A program made the translations under genes and the position numbers. Shown here piece after piece: positions 19,030-30,281 of a stretch of 64,000 nt of DNA. Origin of the DNA: Halpernia humi. GTDB lineage: Bacteria; Bacteroidota; Bacteroidia; Flavobacteriales; Weeksellaceae. The stretch is from NCBI RefSeq assembly GCF_900108025.1, contig NZ_FNUS01000003.1, positions 62,001 to 126,000 on the forward strand, written 5' to 3'. Under the pieces are notes generated by a model that made no database searches, was not told where the DNA came from, and worked only from the letters and a program-made list of their open reading frames with translations. Within the stretch, counting starts at the first letter, position 1. Every line of letters starts with the position of its first letter.

Positions 19030-20616
19030 TTAAACCTGCAGGATTATTAATTCTGATTTTTCAACATTCATTTGTTCATAAATGTGAGATAAAAATTGCG
19101 CACCAAATTCGCCATAAAAAGTGCTGAAATTATAGACGCGCTCTTGCCAAGTTTTGCCTGGATGGATATCTAAAAATAATTGCTCCATACGCTGCAAAAC
19201 CTCGCTGTTTTTTATTTTTTCTGCGCGCAACAATCTTTTTTTCATTCGGTTAAAAGATTTGAGTTGGCGTGTTTCCTCGGCTTCTACTAAATTGCCAAAC
19301 GTAACATCAGTTTTTGCAGCCTCATTTATTAAAATTTGGAATTGGCTTTCTAAAGTATTTTCTGTTGAATTGATTTCAGCCAGAATAGCATTGTTTTTTA
19401 GTAATTTATCTTTTACAACTTTATCAAAATTTTGAAAATAATCACCTATGCTTAAATCTAATTTTTCCAATTTTTTAAAGCTTTTTTCTGGTAAAAGCAA
19501 CATCGAATTCCTTGGCACTAAAATTGGAAATGGCAAATTGATTTTTTTAAATAAATTTTTTAATTCCAACCAATACATAATTTCCGCATTTCCACCGATG
19601 TAAGCAATATTGGGCAAAATACTTTCCTGATAAATCGGTCGTAAAACTGCATTCGGACTAAATTTTTCGGGATAATTCTTTAATTCTAATAAAATTTCCT
19701 CCTTGGTGAATTTTAGATTAGTGTCTACAATAAGATAATTTTCGCCGTCAAATTCAATCCTATTTCGGGTTTCCGTAAGATAAAAAAGATTGATTTCCCG
19801 CGGATTTACTTGAACTTTTCCGTATAAATCGCTTAATTTTTCTACACTTTCTTTTGTGTAATTAAATAAAATTTGCTCTAAAAGTTCATCTTTAAACACA
19901 GATTGCATTTCGGATTTTAAGAGAGAATCGTCGCCATCAATGATTAAAAGACCATATTTTGAGAACAATTCATTTACCAAAAATCTTGTAGCAGAAGTTA
20001 GGGTTTCGCCTTTTTTGTAAGATTTCTTCAACAACAATATCAGTTCTGTCCCGAAAACATCATCTTTAAACTCTTGCTCGAAAGTAGAAATAAATGCCAA
20101 ATCTTCTATTTGAATTTTACCAACAACTCCGCCCGATTTCCCTTTAAATTCGTAATAATTTTCTATCGTTTTAAAGTGGTTGATTTCTTCGAAATCGTGA
20201 TCTTCTGTTGCCATCCAAAATATTGGGACAAAGTTGCTTTCCGGAAATTGCTTCTTTAAATAATTGGCTGTTTTTATGGTTTGCAAAATCTTGTAAATAA
20301 AAAAAACTGGACCTGTGAAAAGGTTTAATTGATGGCCAGTTGTAACAGTAAAAGTATTTATTTCTTTTAAAATAGAAAGATTGGTTTTTTGCAAATCAGA
20401 TAAAACCAGTTTTTTCAATTGATCTTCCAACGCAGAACAAAGATTTGCTCTATTTTCTGCGGAGAAATTTTTAAACTTATCTTCAATTTTATATTTAAAA
20501 TTTTCTGGACTGAAAAGATCTTCTTGAAATTCCGGAAATTTCCCTTGCAAAAAATCTTTAATTAATTGCGGAATCGAGGGTATTTCGGTAAAATTTAGTT
20601 GCGATTGTAATTTCAA
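19030..20616 (-). CDS. bshC: bacillithiol synthase (cysteine-adding enzyme) BshC
   Basis: This 528-residue protein has the BshC layout: a Rossmann core with TTGHQLNLFTGPVFFIYK near residue 95, FWMATEDHDFEEI near 140, and a C-terminal coiled coil. It catalyses the last step of bacillithiol synthesis, joining cysteine to GlcN-malate. The start codon is TTG: in-frame upstream codons hold no ATG before a stop, and no ATG follows for many codons. A TAAATTTG box lies about 22 bases upstream. It precedes the LysM gene by 39 bases. Confidence 0.92.
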   Translation of the reverse strand: MKLQSQLNFTEIPSIPQLIKDFLQGKFPEFQEDLFSPENFKYKIEDKFKNFSAENRANLCSALEDQLKKLVLSDLQKTNLSILKEINTFTVTTGHQLNLFTGPVFFIYKILQTIKTANYLKKQFPESNFVPIFWMATEDHDFEEINHFKTIENYYEFKGKSGGVVGKIQIEDLAFISTFEQEFKDDVFGTELILLLKKSYKKGETLTSATRFLVNELFSKYGLLIIDGDDSLLKSEMQSVFKDELLEQILFNYTKESVEKLSDLYGKVQVNPREINLFYLTETRNRIEFDGENYLIVDTNLKFTKEEILLELKNYPEKFSPNAVLRPIYQESILPNIAYIGGNAEIMYWLELKNLFKKINLPFPILVPRNSMLLLPEKSFKKLEKLDLSIGDYFQNFDKVVKDKLLKNNAILAEINSTENTLESQFQILINEAAKTDVTFGNLVEAEETRQLKSFNRMKKRLLRAEKIKNSEVLQRMEQLFLDIHPGKTWQERVYNFSTFYGEFGAQFLSHIYEQMNVEKSELIILQV

Positions 20617-20638
20617 AATATGGGGTATGATTGGTTTT

Positions 20639-20646
20639 CAAATTTA
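20639..20646 (-). promoter_or_regulatory. candidate -7 box of bshC
   Basis: TAAATTTG on the minus strand lies 22 bases before the TTG start. The short leader supports the TTG start choice. No convincing -33 element is visible. Confidence 0.4.
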
Positions 20647-20852
20647 CAAAAATCTCAAGAAAGTAAACAGTAATAAGAAGTTGCGATTTTGCGGCTTTCT
20701 TTTACACAAAATCGTATTCGAGAAGATAAATATTGATCTTTATTTTAAAATAATTACATCTAAAATTAATAATGAAAAACATTTGGCATTTTGGTAAAAC
20801 GAATGCGGAACGGCTTGCTTAAAAATTCCAAATAAGCGAATTTTAACCGAAT

Positions 20853-22784
20853 TTAATTAAATAAATACCAGACAATACCGAGGTTTAACCGGAAATCGTA
20901 AATTGGATAATCTGGCGCTGTGAAGGATTTATTTTGGGAAAATGTGGTATTAAAATGCTCGGCTTCTGCAAATAAAATAAATCTTTTTACTTTTAAATTA
21001 AAATAAGCATCGGCAATGGGTTGCCCGCCGATGGAATAAGAATTGGCATCTGGCAGAATATATTCATTAAGCAATGGAAAATAGTTGCGCGAGGCAAATT
21101 TTGAAAAATAATAGACCTTTAAACCCGTTTGAATTTCCGCGGCGTCTTTAAAGGCTTTTGTTTGATAATAAAGATTAATTCTACCTATAAAACTCGGCAT
21201 TGGTAAAAGATCTTTATTAGTTAAAGCACTTTGAAACAGCACTTTTCCATTAATGTGAAATTTAGCATAATCGAGCGTTGCTTCACCGCCAACTTGTGAA
21301 ATATTAAGCGAAGAACCGCTTTGCTGAGGCTGTGCAAATTGGTCAAAATAGGTATAATTATCAATTCGAAAATAAGTGCCGAAAAGTTGTGCATTGAACC
21401 ATTTTAAATTAATTTTTCCGCCAATTTCGGTAACACTTTCGTTTTTAGCATCTTTAAGATAGTAATTAAATTTTCGGTAAGGAGATGTGTTTTCTAACAT
21501 ATTGAATGTTGGCGAGGCCGACTGAAAATTTACTTTTGCATCTACGCGATAACCTTTTACGGGCTCAAAATTTAATAAATTTTCTGACCGCACATAAGAG
21601 CCAAAAGAGCTTCCTTGGGAAAATTCAAAAAAGGATTTGAGGTTTATTTTATCTAATAATTTTATTTGCAAGTTGCCAACTGCACCAATTCTGTTTTCTG
21701 AAATTTCCGTTGGGGTTGTTAAAGTATCTGAAATAATACCGGGCGTTGCACCTGTTTTTATGATTTGATAGCGAAGACCCGCGTCAAACTTGAATTTTTG
21801 TTTATCGAAAACGAGGCTTACAGTATTGCTAAAATTATTAGAATATTTTTTTGTGAAAGGTGGGAAATCTTTAACCAATTCGGTGGTTGCATCTGTGTAA
21901 TAATAGGGTTCTAATTGGCCGTCTAGATAAAATTTATTGCTTTGGTTAAAAACGGTATGCCGTATTTTAAAAGGATATTTTTCAACATCGAAAGGTGAAA
22001 ATTCTTGACTAAAATAATAACGTCGGTAAGCAAACCGAGAATTTGTGCCTTTAAGGTTTACTTCAAAGTTTTGCCTATTTTTGAATCTGCTATCGCCATT
22101 TAAAAATATATTTACATCTGCAATACCACCGTTTTCCTCGTTGTTTACATTTTGGTGAAGATAATGCGCAAAAAATTGGTAACGCTTATTTTTTGAAATA
22201 TAATGCCCAGAAAAGGTGGTGTTATTACTGCTCGCCAAACTTCTCTGATAATTTCCCAATGAACGTAAACCATAATATTCAATCGCAAAATTAAATCTGG
22301 CCCCAATATTTTGAGTATAAGTTGAGTTTAAAACTGCACCATTATTAACGGCGTTGTGATAAATAAATGCGGTAGTCGGCGTTTTGACGTCATAATATTT
22401 CACATCTTTTATACGAATGATATTAAATGATTTGTTTTCGGGTAAAAGGGAAAGGTTTTTTTCGGGATTTACGTTATAGACCATATTCTGAAACCCAGAG
22501 CCGACATTTGCAAACTGAATTTTACCAAAATTATCTTGGTTGTTGTATTGTGAAAAGATAAAAGTTTTGTTGGGCGAAAGTACGGTGTCAAATATCTTTT
22601 TCTCTGAAAACTGGGTTTGGAACTGATAATCGTAGATTGTGGGTTTAAAAATTTTCAAAGAGTCTTTTGTACCAGAATCTACAACCAAAGTATCGGAAGT
22701 TTTCACTTGGTTACTATCGGCTCTGTTATTAATCTGCCCTTGCAACGAGAGGCAGAAAAAAAGACTTAAAAAAAGATATTTCAT
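20853..22784 (-). CDS. putative outer-membrane porin
   Basis: This 643-residue protein has a signal peptide (1-17) and a long sequence of alternating polar and aromatic residues typical of an outer-membrane beta barrel, ending in LGIVWYLFN with a C-terminal aromatic. It matches the general look of the 'putative porin' family common in flavobacteria. No plug domain or TonB box is seen. The substrate is unknown. It has no same-strand partner closer than 130 bases and is separated from the SusD gene by a strong hairpin. Confidence 0.75.
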   Translation of the reverse strand: MKYLFLSLFFCLSLQGQINNRADSNQVKTSDTLVVDSGTKDSLKIFKPTIYDYQFQTQFSEKKIFDTVLSPNKTFIFSQYNNQDNFGKIQFANVGSGFQNMVYNVNPEKNLSLLPENKSFNIIRIKDVKYYDVKTPTTAFIYHNAVNNGAVLNSTYTQNIGARFNFAIEYYGLRSLGNYQRSLASSNNTTFSGHYISKNKRYQFFAHYLHQNVNNEENGGIADVNIFLNGDSRFKNRQNFEVNLKGTNSRFAYRRYYFSQEFSPFDVEKYPFKIRHTVFNQSNKFYLDGQLEPYYYTDATTELVKDFPPFTKKYSNNFSNTVSLVFDKQKFKFDAGLRYQIIKTGATPGIISDTLTTPTEISENRIGAVGNLQIKLLDKINLKSFFEFSQGSSFGSYVRSENLLNFEPVKGYRVDAKVNFQSASPTFNMLENTSPYRKFNYYLKDAKNESVTEIGGKINLKWFNAQLFGTYFRIDNYTYFDQFAQPQQSGSSLNISQVGGEATLDYAKFHINGKVLFQSALTNKDLLPMPSFIGRINLYYQTKAFKDAAEIQTGLKVYYFSKFASRNYFPLLNEYILPDANSYSIGGQPIADAYFNLKVKRFILFAEAEHFNTTFSQNKSFTAPDYPIYDFRLNLGIVWYLFN

Positions 22785-22860
22785 TCAAAAAAATTGGATG
22801 GTACAAATGTAAAGAAATGCGTGGGAATAAAAAATTGTGAAATCCATACAATCTAAATTA

Positions 22861-22894
22861 AAAACCCGTCCCGATAGTAATCGGGACGGGTTTT
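22861..22894 (-). terminator. strong hairpin terminator after the SusC/SusD operon
   Basis: A perfect 14-bp stem (AAAACCCGTCCCGA with TCGGGACGGGTTTT) and a TAGTAA loop lie 25 bases downstream of the SusD stop. The T run lies within the stem, so it could work in either direction. Confidence 0.85.
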
Positions 22895-22919
22895 AAAAAT
22901 TATTTGATAAAAGTTTTAA

Positions 22920-24350
22920 TTATCTATTATCGTTAACGCTTGCTGGGATGTTTGGATTTGCATCAATCTCTGCTTGCGGAATTTTCAAGAATAATCTTTT
23001 ATCATCTGGCATTATAGGATTAGACGTCATTGGTAATCTATGAGCGCCATTTTGATCTCTTGGCATTCCTCTTCTTAATCGTTTTGCATCGTACCATTCT
23101 ACGCCAATTTCACCATATAGTTCTTTTCTTCTTTCTACATAGATTTCTTCAAGTAAAGCTTGGCCTGTATTGGAAGACATTACAGCGTTTGGATCTCTAT
23201 TTTTTTGAAGTTGATACAATAAATTTTTAGCACCATTAGGGTTAGAATAATACATTGCCTCTGCTTCAATTAAAATCATCTCTGCGGTTCTCATTAAAAC
23301 TACATCTGAATCAAAACCAAACTTAAACTTTCTAGTATAAACTGCACGGTAATCTGTTCTACCTGTTGCATAAAATGTATTTCTAACATCTGTAGGCGAA
23401 AACAATGCCGCAAAGTTTTTGTTTATAAATGTGTTGTTATACGCAGATTCTGTTTGTGTGAAAAAAGCAGATGGTGCTGTATAATAATAGGCAGATTGAT
23501 CTGATGTTTGAGGACAAGCTAAAAGCCATTCTACGCCTTCATCCATACTTGTGAATCCATTTTTATAAACTTGTGGGCTTAAAGCTGCTGCTACATTTCC
23601 ACCGTAAGCGGCGTTTGCATTAGCTTGCGCTTTTGGCCAATTTCCCATTACTTGGTAAATTCTCGCCGCAATACCATGTGCAACTTGCTCATTAAAGTAA
23701 GACTTATCAATTCTAGAATTGCTTCCGATAGATAAAGATTTTTCAATATCAGCAACTATAAAAGCGTACATTTCTTTTTGTGTGGACATTGGTTTACCTT
23801 CTAATTGATTTGGAAGATCATAAATAGGTGGCGCAGGTAAATTAACATCGTAATTGTAAGTATGCTGAAATTCTAAACTTAATTCAAAGTAGAAGTATGC
23901 TCTCATTGCATAACCCTGCCCCAATAATTCATTTTTATCTGCTTCTGAAATTGTAGTACTTGCAGATACACCTTGGATTAGGTTATTTGTTTGGTTAATC
24001 AAATAATACAAAAAGTTCCAAGTAAAAACTGTTCTTCTGTAATTTGGTTCTCTATTATCATTTGCATAGTCATAAAGAAACCAACTTCCTGCATTTACAA
24101 CATCGTTTCCTTTGTTGGTACGTGCAAAATACATCGAACCTAAATTACCAGAATCAGTTGCTGTAAATTGCGCTCTTGTTTGTCTAAGAATACCTGCGAT
24201 AAGTGCAGTTGCACCCTCTTTAGAACCGTAAACAACGTCTGGTGAAACACTGGTAGTGGGTTGCGGTTCATTTAAGTAATCTGGCGAACACGATTGTGTT
24301 GTAACGAGCATTGCTAAAATCGCAATGGCGTATATTTTAAAATTTTTCAT
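22920..24350 (-). CDS. SusD/RagB family nutrient-binding lipoprotein
   Basis: This 476-residue outer-membrane lipoprotein has a lipobox ending in Cys20 (TTQSC) and the SusD alpha-helical TPR-like fold. Family motifs include GQGYAMRAYFYFELS in the middle and the conserved C-terminal RRKELYGEIGVEWYDAKR. It caps the SusC-type channel and captures the nutrient. It is encoded 23 bases after the SusC gene. No glycoside hydrolase, protease or sensor gene is attached, so the substrate cannot be inferred. Confidence 0.93.
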   Translation of the reverse strand: MKNFKIYAIAILAMLVTTQSCSPDYLNEPQPTTSVSPDVVYGSKEGATALIAGILRQTRAQFTATDSGNLGSMYFARTNKGNDVVNAGSWFLYDYANDNREPNYRRTVFTWNFLYYLINQTNNLIQGVSASTTISEADKNELLGQGYAMRAYFYFELSLEFQHTYNYDVNLPAPPIYDLPNQLEGKPMSTQKEMYAFIVADIEKSLSIGSNSRIDKSYFNEQVAHGIAARIYQVMGNWPKAQANANAAYGGNVAAALSPQVYKNGFTSMDEGVEWLLACPQTSDQSAYYYTAPSAFFTQTESAYNNTFINKNFAALFSPTDVRNTFYATGRTDYRAVYTRKFKFGFDSDVVLMRTAEMILIEAEAMYYSNPNGAKNLLYQLQKNRDPNAVMSSNTGQALLEEIYVERRKELYGEIGVEWYDAKRLRRGMPRDQNGAHRLPMTSNPIMPDDKRLFLKIPQAEIDANPNIPASVNDNR

Positions 24351-24373
24351 TTTTGTAATAAATTATCTATTAA

Positions 24374-27286
24374 TTAAAATCCTACAGTAACCCCTAATGA
24401 TAAGGTTCTAGATTGGTAAGATCTGCTATCTGTGGTACCGCTTATGCCTTGTTCAGGATCAATTCCTTTATGAGATTGCCATGTCCAAACATTATCACCT
24501 TGAACGAAAATTCTGAAAGAGTTAACGCCAAACTGTGAAAGCATGTCTTTGTTAATATTATAACCTAAAGTTAAAGATTTCAAACGAACATAATCATTTT
24601 TAAATAAAAATCTTGTGGAGGTTGCATTATTATTATTTTGCGTCTGAATATTGATTGGCACATCTGTAACATCACCTGGGTTTTGCCATGCATTCATAAC
24701 ATCAACAGATTGCTGTCTTCCTGGAGCTGAAAAACCAGACATTAAACCTTGGTAAGTTCCATCAAGAACATAACTACCGAAACTATAATTGAATAAAATA
24801 TTTAAATCTACTGGACCTACTTTAAAGTAATTCGTCAAACCACCATAAAAATCTGGAATTGAACTTCCTGCATAGATTTTATTATCGTTATTATTCGCTA
24901 GGTTATAATCTGTAGTAGTTTTTCTACCTATCACATTACCATTTGCATCAACATCATTGATAAACCAAGTTCCCATTCCTGTTGCGGAATCTACTCCTGC
25001 CCATTCTGGCAAGAAGAAATCAAATATTGAACGTCCTACGATAAATCTCTTAGTTCCGTTTAAGAATGAATCTACACCTAGTTCTGTTACCTTGTTTTTA
25101 AAGGTTGAAATGTTAAAGTTAGTTGTCCAAGTAAAGTTTTTGTTTTTGAAATTGACAGTATTTAAGTTTCCTTCCCAACCACGGTTTTCAATTGCGCCAA
25201 CATTTGTTAAGATACTTGAGTTACCAACAGAAGCTGGAGTTGGTAAATTATAAATTAATTTTTTTGATTGTTTTGTGAAGTAATCTACACTTCCATTAAT
25301 TCTGTTTTGGAACAAGCCAAAATCTAAACCAATAGTAGAAGTAATAGTAGACTCCCAAGTTAGGTTGTAATTTGCTGGATCACCAAGTACTACACCTGCT
25401 TGCCCAAGTTGATTGTAACCTGCTTGAAAAAGTGTCTGATAAGCAAAAGGATTAGAAGTATTATTATTTCCTAATTCTCCATAAGACCCTCTTAATTTTA
25501 ACAAACTAAAAGTATTACTATCCTGTAGAAAATTTTCGTTTGTGAGAATCCAAGAAGCGCCTAAACCATAAAAGTTTCCGAATCTAGTATCTGGAGAAAA
25601 TCTTGTGGAACCATCTCTACTGTAAGAACCTTCTACGAAATATTTGTTTTTGTAATTATAAGTTGCTCTACCTAAATATCTTACTAAACGTTCTGCAGTG
25701 TAATAGCCACCAACAGCTTCTGGAGTAGTTGAAGTATTTAAAACGTTTGTACCTTGTATAAAGCCTGTTCCTTGCGCTAACAAATAATCAAAAGATGTTT
25801 GATACACTTCAAAAATACCTTGCAATCCTAAACTATGGTCTCCAAATTTCTTGTCGTAATTTAAACTGTTAGTAAAGTTGATTGTTTTAGTAATGTCTCT
25901 TTCTTGCGATACACGACCACCAACAGAAGAGGCTGCACCTACATCAATAGCATCAAATGATTTTTCATCATAAGTATATTGCTCATAAGATAATTGAGAT
26001 CTTAAACTCAAACCTTTAGTGATAGTGGCTTCTGCAAATGCATTAACAACAAAACTGTTTCTTTTAGCAACATCTGAATTGTTATAAAGCGCACCAACTG
26101 CATTTTCATTTTGAAATACTGGTCGTTGTGAGTTTAATGGGCCTCCTGCCTGTACACCGTAATCGTAAATAGTTTTACCATTACCGTCTAAAATCAATGC
26201 TCCGTTTGCATCTCTTCTATAAATTGGATAGATGCTTGGCAAACTGTAAATCCATTGAATAGAACTGCCATAAGTATTACCAGATTGAATTGGTAAATTA
26301 GAAGAAGAAGCGGTGAACGCAGAGTTCATACCTACTTTCAAATAATCTTTTACTTTAGATTCTACATTTAAACGAACACCTGTTCTTTCAAAGTTTGAAG
26401 TTTTTACTGTTCCATCTACATTCAGATATTCAGCACCCAAAAAGTAAGTTGTTTTAGAATCTCCACCACTTACGTTAAATCTATGCTCTTGTTTAAATGC
26501 GGCTTTGTTTATAAGCGCTTTTTCCCAATCAGTATCCCAAAGAAGTTTTGCTCCAGGCGCTAAATTTCCATTAGCATCGATTGGTGTAGCAACATCATAA
26601 GGATTGTACCCTAAACTGGTTATCAATTGGCCTGAAGCATCTGCCCCAGGTGTGGATGATCCGGCAGCAATATTTGAATTTCTAAGTGCTTGCCAGTCAT
26701 ATTTCATATAATCTGCAGCATTTAGAGTTTCATGTAACTTAACTGCTGGATCACTTACTCCAATTAATGAAGTTACAGTAACGCGAGGTGCAGAATTTGC
26801 ACGTCCTTTTTTGGTTGTAATAATCACCACACCGTTTGATGCTCTAGAACCATAAAGTGCTGTTGAACTCGCATCTTTCAATACAGTAATAGATTCTACT
26901 TGATCTTGTGGAATATTGTTTATATTTCCATTGTATGGCGAACCATCAAGAACAATTAAAGGTTGTGTGCTGGAATTAATTGAACCAATCCCTCTAATAT
27001 AAATAGCAGGATTATTACCAGGTTGCCCACCAGAAGTAATAACATTAACACCCACAGCCGTTCCTTGCAATGCAGAAGTAACACTTGGTGCCTGCTGATT
27101 AGCTATAACCTTTTCATCTACTGTGGTAACAGAGCCAGTAATTGCCTCTTTCTTTTGTTTACCAAAAGCAACTACAACAACTTCATCTATTTTTGTAGTA
27201 GTTAAACTGTCTTTCTTTTGTGCGATAAGTAATGAACCGGTAAAGAATACCGCAGCCATACTTACTGCTCTTATTTTTAAATTCAT
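24374..27286 (-). CDS. SusC/RagA family TonB-linked outer-membrane channel
   Basis: This 970-residue TonB-dependent transporter has a signal peptide, a TonB-box-like region (IDEVVVVAFG) at about 33-42, a plug domain with the SusC hallmarks GVNVITSGGQPG, IYIRGIGSIN and LKDASSTALYGSRASNGVVII, then a barrel ending in aromatic LGVTVGF. It lacks the usual N-terminal carboxypeptidase-regulatory-like domain. It works with the SusD protein downstream to import an unknown polymer or peptide, driven by ExbBD-TonB. Confidence 0.95.
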   Translation of the reverse strand: MNLKIRAVSMAAVFFTGSLLIAQKKDSLTTTKIDEVVVVAFGKQKKEAITGSVTTVDEKVIANQQAPSVTSALQGTAVGVNVITSGGQPGNNPAIYIRGIGSINSSTQPLIVLDGSPYNGNINNIPQDQVESITVLKDASSTALYGSRASNGVVIITTKKGRANSAPRVTVTSLIGVSDPAVKLHETLNAADYMKYDWQALRNSNIAAGSSTPGADASGQLITSLGYNPYDVATPIDANGNLAPGAKLLWDTDWEKALINKAAFKQEHRFNVSGGDSKTTYFLGAEYLNVDGTVKTSNFERTGVRLNVESKVKDYLKVGMNSAFTASSSNLPIQSGNTYGSSIQWIYSLPSIYPIYRRDANGALILDGNGKTIYDYGVQAGGPLNSQRPVFQNENAVGALYNNSDVAKRNSFVVNAFAEATITKGLSLRSQLSYEQYTYDEKSFDAIDVGAASSVGGRVSQERDITKTINFTNSLNYDKKFGDHSLGLQGIFEVYQTSFDYLLAQGTGFIQGTNVLNTSTTPEAVGGYYTAERLVRYLGRATYNYKNKYFVEGSYSRDGSTRFSPDTRFGNFYGLGASWILTNENFLQDSNTFSLLKLRGSYGELGNNNTSNPFAYQTLFQAGYNQLGQAGVVLGDPANYNLTWESTITSTIGLDFGLFQNRINGSVDYFTKQSKKLIYNLPTPASVGNSSILTNVGAIENRGWEGNLNTVNFKNKNFTWTTNFNISTFKNKVTELGVDSFLNGTKRFIVGRSIFDFFLPEWAGVDSATGMGTWFINDVDANGNVIGRKTTTDYNLANNNDNKIYAGSSIPDFYGGLTNYFKVGPVDLNILFNYSFGSYVLDGTYQGLMSGFSAPGRQQSVDVMNAWQNPGDVTDVPINIQTQNNNNATSTRFLFKNDYVRLKSLTLGYNINKDMLSQFGVNSFRIFVQGDNVWTWQSHKGIDPEQGISGTTDSRSYQSRTLSLGVTVGF

Positions 27287-27312
27287 ATTAAGATTATTTT
27301 AATATTAAGTCG

Positions 27313-27343
27313 CAAAGATGTTAAATTATTTTAACATACACAA
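27313..27343 (-). promoter_or_regulatory. promoter of the SusC/SusD operon
   Basis: On the minus strand TTG (27343-27341) is followed after 20 bases by CATCTTTG (27320-27313), one base off TAnnTTTG, about 26 bases before the SusC ATG. Confidence 0.55.
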
Positions 27344-27423
27344 GTTTTATTAATTATTTTAAAAAAAACCTTAAATACAGCAAATTCGGTAGTTAACAAG
27401 CAATTATATTATCGATAAAAAAA

Positions 27424-27446
27424 AATCCCGCACAAGGTGCAGGATT
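27424..27446 (-). terminator. terminator of the rimP-nusA-infB operon
   Basis: The hairpin AATCCCGCA/TGCAGGATT (one mismatch) has a CAAGG loop, followed on the minus strand by a U tract. It lies 30 bases after the infB stop. Confidence 0.75.
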
Positions 27447-27476
27447 ATTTTTTTTAAAATTTTAAAATTTTTAGGT

Positions 27477-30281
27477 CTATTTTAAGGTTTTCTTAACAGA
27501 GATTTCTTCGTAAACCTCAAGAATATCGCCGACTTCAATATCGTTGTATCCTTTTATGTTTAGACCACATTCATAGCCTTTGGTTACTTCTTTCACGTCG
27601 TCTTTAAAGCGTTTTAAACTTTCTAATTGGCCATCAAACTTCACAATACCATCACGCAATAATCTCACGCTAGAGTTGCGGTTTACCTTTCCAGATAATA
27701 CCATACAACCTGCAATAGTACCTACTTTCGTGATTTTGAAAGTTTCTCTAATTTCTACATTACCAATTACTTGCTCTTTTATTTCTGGCGAAAGCATCCC
27801 TTCCATGGCTTCTTTTACCTCATCAATTGCAGCATAGATTACAGAATACGTGCGGATTTCGATTTCTTCTTTATCTGCTAAATCTTTTGCGTTTGCACCT
27901 GCTCTTACATTGAAGCCAATAACAATTGCATCTGAAGCTGTAGCGAGAAGAATATCACTTTCTGTGATTTGCCCCACTCCTTTATGTAAAATATTAACTT
28001 GAATTTCTTCGGTTGATAATCTTTCTAGCATATCAGAAAGCGCTTCTACAGAACCATCAACATCTCCTTTCAAGATAATATTAAGTTCCTTAAATTCACC
28101 TAAAGCAATTCTACGCCCGATTTCGTCTAATGTTAGATGTTTTTTCGTTCTAATTGATTGCTCACGTTGTAATTGATCTCTTTTATTGGCGATGGTTTTC
28201 GCTTCTTTTTCATCATTAAATACCCGGAATTTATCTCCCGCCGTTGGCGCACCGTCTAAACCTAAAATAGTAACAGGGATTGATGGACCTGCAGCTTTCA
28301 TTGGGTTTCCGCGTTCATCTAACATTGCTTTAACCTTCCCGTGGTTGGTTCCGGCTAAGACATAATCGCCTACATTTAAGGTTCCCGCTTGCACCAACAT
28401 TGTTGCGACGTAGCCGCGGCCTTTATCTAATGAGGCTTCAATTACTACACCTTGCGCCAATTTGTTTGGATTGGCAGATAATTCTAACAATTCCGCTTGA
28501 AGCAATACTTTTTCTAAAAGGGCATCCATATTGGTTCCCACTTTTGCTGAGACTTCTTGGGACTGTACGTTACCGCCCCATTCTTCTACCAAAACATTCA
28601 TTGCTGAAAGTTGTTCTCTTACTTTGTCTGGATTTGCGCCTGGTCTATCGATTTTATTCAAAGCAATAATCATTGGCACGCCCGCTGCTTGAGCGTGTGC
28701 AATTGCTTCTTTTGTTTGCGGCATCACATCATCATCTGCTGCTATCACAATAATAGCAATATCGGTAACTTGTGCACCACGCGCTCTCATCGCCGTAAAT
28801 GCTTCGTGACCTGGTGTGTCTAGAAATGTGATTCTTTGTCCGTCTTCTAACTCTACATTATAGGCACCAATATGCTGCGTGATTCCGCCAGATTCACCAG
28901 CAATAACGTTGGTTTTTCTGATATAATCTAAAAGTGAAGTTTTACCATGATCTACGTGCCCCATTACAGTAACGATTGGTGCACGATTTAGTAGGTCTTC
29001 TGGTGCATCTACTTCAACTTCAGTGATTGATTCTTCTAAATCTGCATCAGAAAATTCTATTTTAAAGCCGAATTCATCAGCAACTAATAAAAGTGTGTCC
29101 GCTTCTAAACGCTGGTTCATTGTTACCATTACGCCCAAAGAAAAACAAGCAGAAATAACTTCCATTGGGCTTACTTCCATTAAACTTGCGAGTTCACCTA
29201 CAGAAATAAATTCTGTTACTTTTAAAGTTCTATCTGCTGAATCTAATTCTTGCTGAAGATCATCTTGCTCTCTGCGGTAAGTTCTTTTTTCTTTTCTATA
29301 TTTCGAGCCTTTAGATTTACCTTTTTTATTGGTTAACTTTTCTAAAGTTTCTTTTATTTGGTTTTTTACTTGCTCTTCCGTCAATTCTACAGGCATTGTT
29401 CTATCTGAACCTCTTCTAGAACCGCCTCTATTATTGCCACCTGCATTATTGCCACCTGGTCGGTTTTGTTGTGGTGGTCTATTTGCACTGCCAGTACCTG
29501 GCGCTGATGCACCTGGTGTTGCAGGCTTTTCAATACGTTTTCTTTTTTTCTTGTTTGCAGAAGAAGGCTTCGGTTTGTTAAATTGGGATAAATCTACTGT
29601 TTGCTTCAGAATTTTTATACCATCTAATTTTTTATAAACCGTTTCTATTTTTTCAGATTCTGGTTCTTCTGGCTTGGCAGGAGTTGCTTTTGGTGCCACT
29701 TTTACAGGTTCTGTTTCAACCTTTGGGGTTTCAACTTTAGGCGTTTCCGCTTTGGGTGTTTCCGCTTTAACCGTTTCTTTCGGGGCTTCTTTTTTAGATT
29801 TTCTAGGTTTATTTCCTTCTATTTGTGAAAGATCTATTTTATCTAAAACTTTAAACTCTTGCTTTTCAGGTGGTGAAATTATCTCTGCTTTTGTTTCAAC
29901 GATTTCCTCCTTTTTTTCTGCTACCTCTACTGGCTGAATTTTCGGTTCTTCCGGTGTAGATTTTTTAGGGTTCAAATCTATTTTGCCCAAAATTTTGGTT
30001 TCAGGTCTTATGTCGGTTTTCGCTCTTATAACTTCTGGTGCTTTTGGCACTTCAATTTCCAATTTTTCTTCTGGAACTTTAGCCATAACAACTTCATGGG
30101 ACGCTTTTTTCTGTTCTCCGTCTTTACGGAACTCCGCTTCCAATGCAGAAAATGCCTTTTCTTCTAATACAGTATTCGGGTTTTTTTCCAACTCCATACC
30201 TTGGCTTTGTAGAAATTCTACAGCCCGATCAATGGAAATGTTAAGCTCCTTTACCGCTTTATTTAATCTTATTTTTGGCAT
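27477..30281 (-). CDS. infB: translation initiation factor IF-2
   Basis: This 934-residue protein is of normal length for Bacteroidota IF-2. The N-terminal helical domain is followed by a long Lys/Pro/Glu-rich linker with repeated [11 protein letters not shown]-like units and a Gly/Asn/Arg stretch. The G domain begins near residue 437 with [12 protein letters not shown] (G1); DTPGHEAF (G3) and NKID (G4) follow. It places initiator tRNA on the 30S subunit. It is the last gene of the rimP-nusA-infB operon. Confidence 0.97.
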   Translation of the reverse strand: MPKIRLNKAVKELNISIDRAVEFLQSQGMELEKNPNTVLEEKAFSALEAEFRKDGEQKKASHEVVMAKVPEEKLEIEVPKAPEVIRAKTDIRPETKILGKIDLNPKKSTPEEPKIQPVEVAEKKEEIVETKAEIISPPEKQEFKVLDKIDLSQIEGNKPRKSKKEAPKETVKAETPKAETPKVETPKVETEPVKVAPKATPAKPEEPESEKIETVYKKLDGIKILKQTVDLSQFNKPKPSSANKKKRKRIEKPATPGASAPGTGSANRPPQQNRPGGNNAGGNNRGGSRRGSDRTMPVELTEEQVKNQIKETLEKLTNKKGKSKGSKYRKEKRTYRREQDDLQQELDSADRTLKVTEFISVGELASLMEVSPMEVISACFSLGVMVTMNQRLEADTLLLVADEFGFKIEFSDADLEESITEVEVDAPEDLLNRAPIVTVMGHVDHGKTSLLDYIRKTNVIAGESGGITQHIGAYNVELEDGQRITFLDTPGHEAFTAMRARGAQVTDIAIIVIAADDDVMPQTKEAIAHAQAAGVPMIIALNKIDRPGANPDKVREQLSAMNVLVEEWGGNVQSQEVSAKVGTNMDALLEKVLLQAELLELSANPNKLAQGVVIEASLDKGRGYVATMLVQAGTLNVGDYVLAGTNHGKVKAMLDERGNPMKAAGPSIPVTILGLDGAPTAGDKFRVFNDEKEAKTIANKRDQLQREQSIRTKKHLTLDEIGRRIALGEFKELNIILKGDVDGSVEALSDMLERLSTEEIQVNILHKGVGQITESDILLATASDAIVIGFNVRAGANAKDLADKEEIEIRTYSVIYAAIDEVKEAMEGMLSPEIKEQVIGNVEIRETFKITKVGTIAGCMVLSGKVNRNSSVRLLRDGIVKFDGQLESLKRFKDDVKEVTKGYECGLNIKGYNDIEVGDILEVYEEISVKKTLK

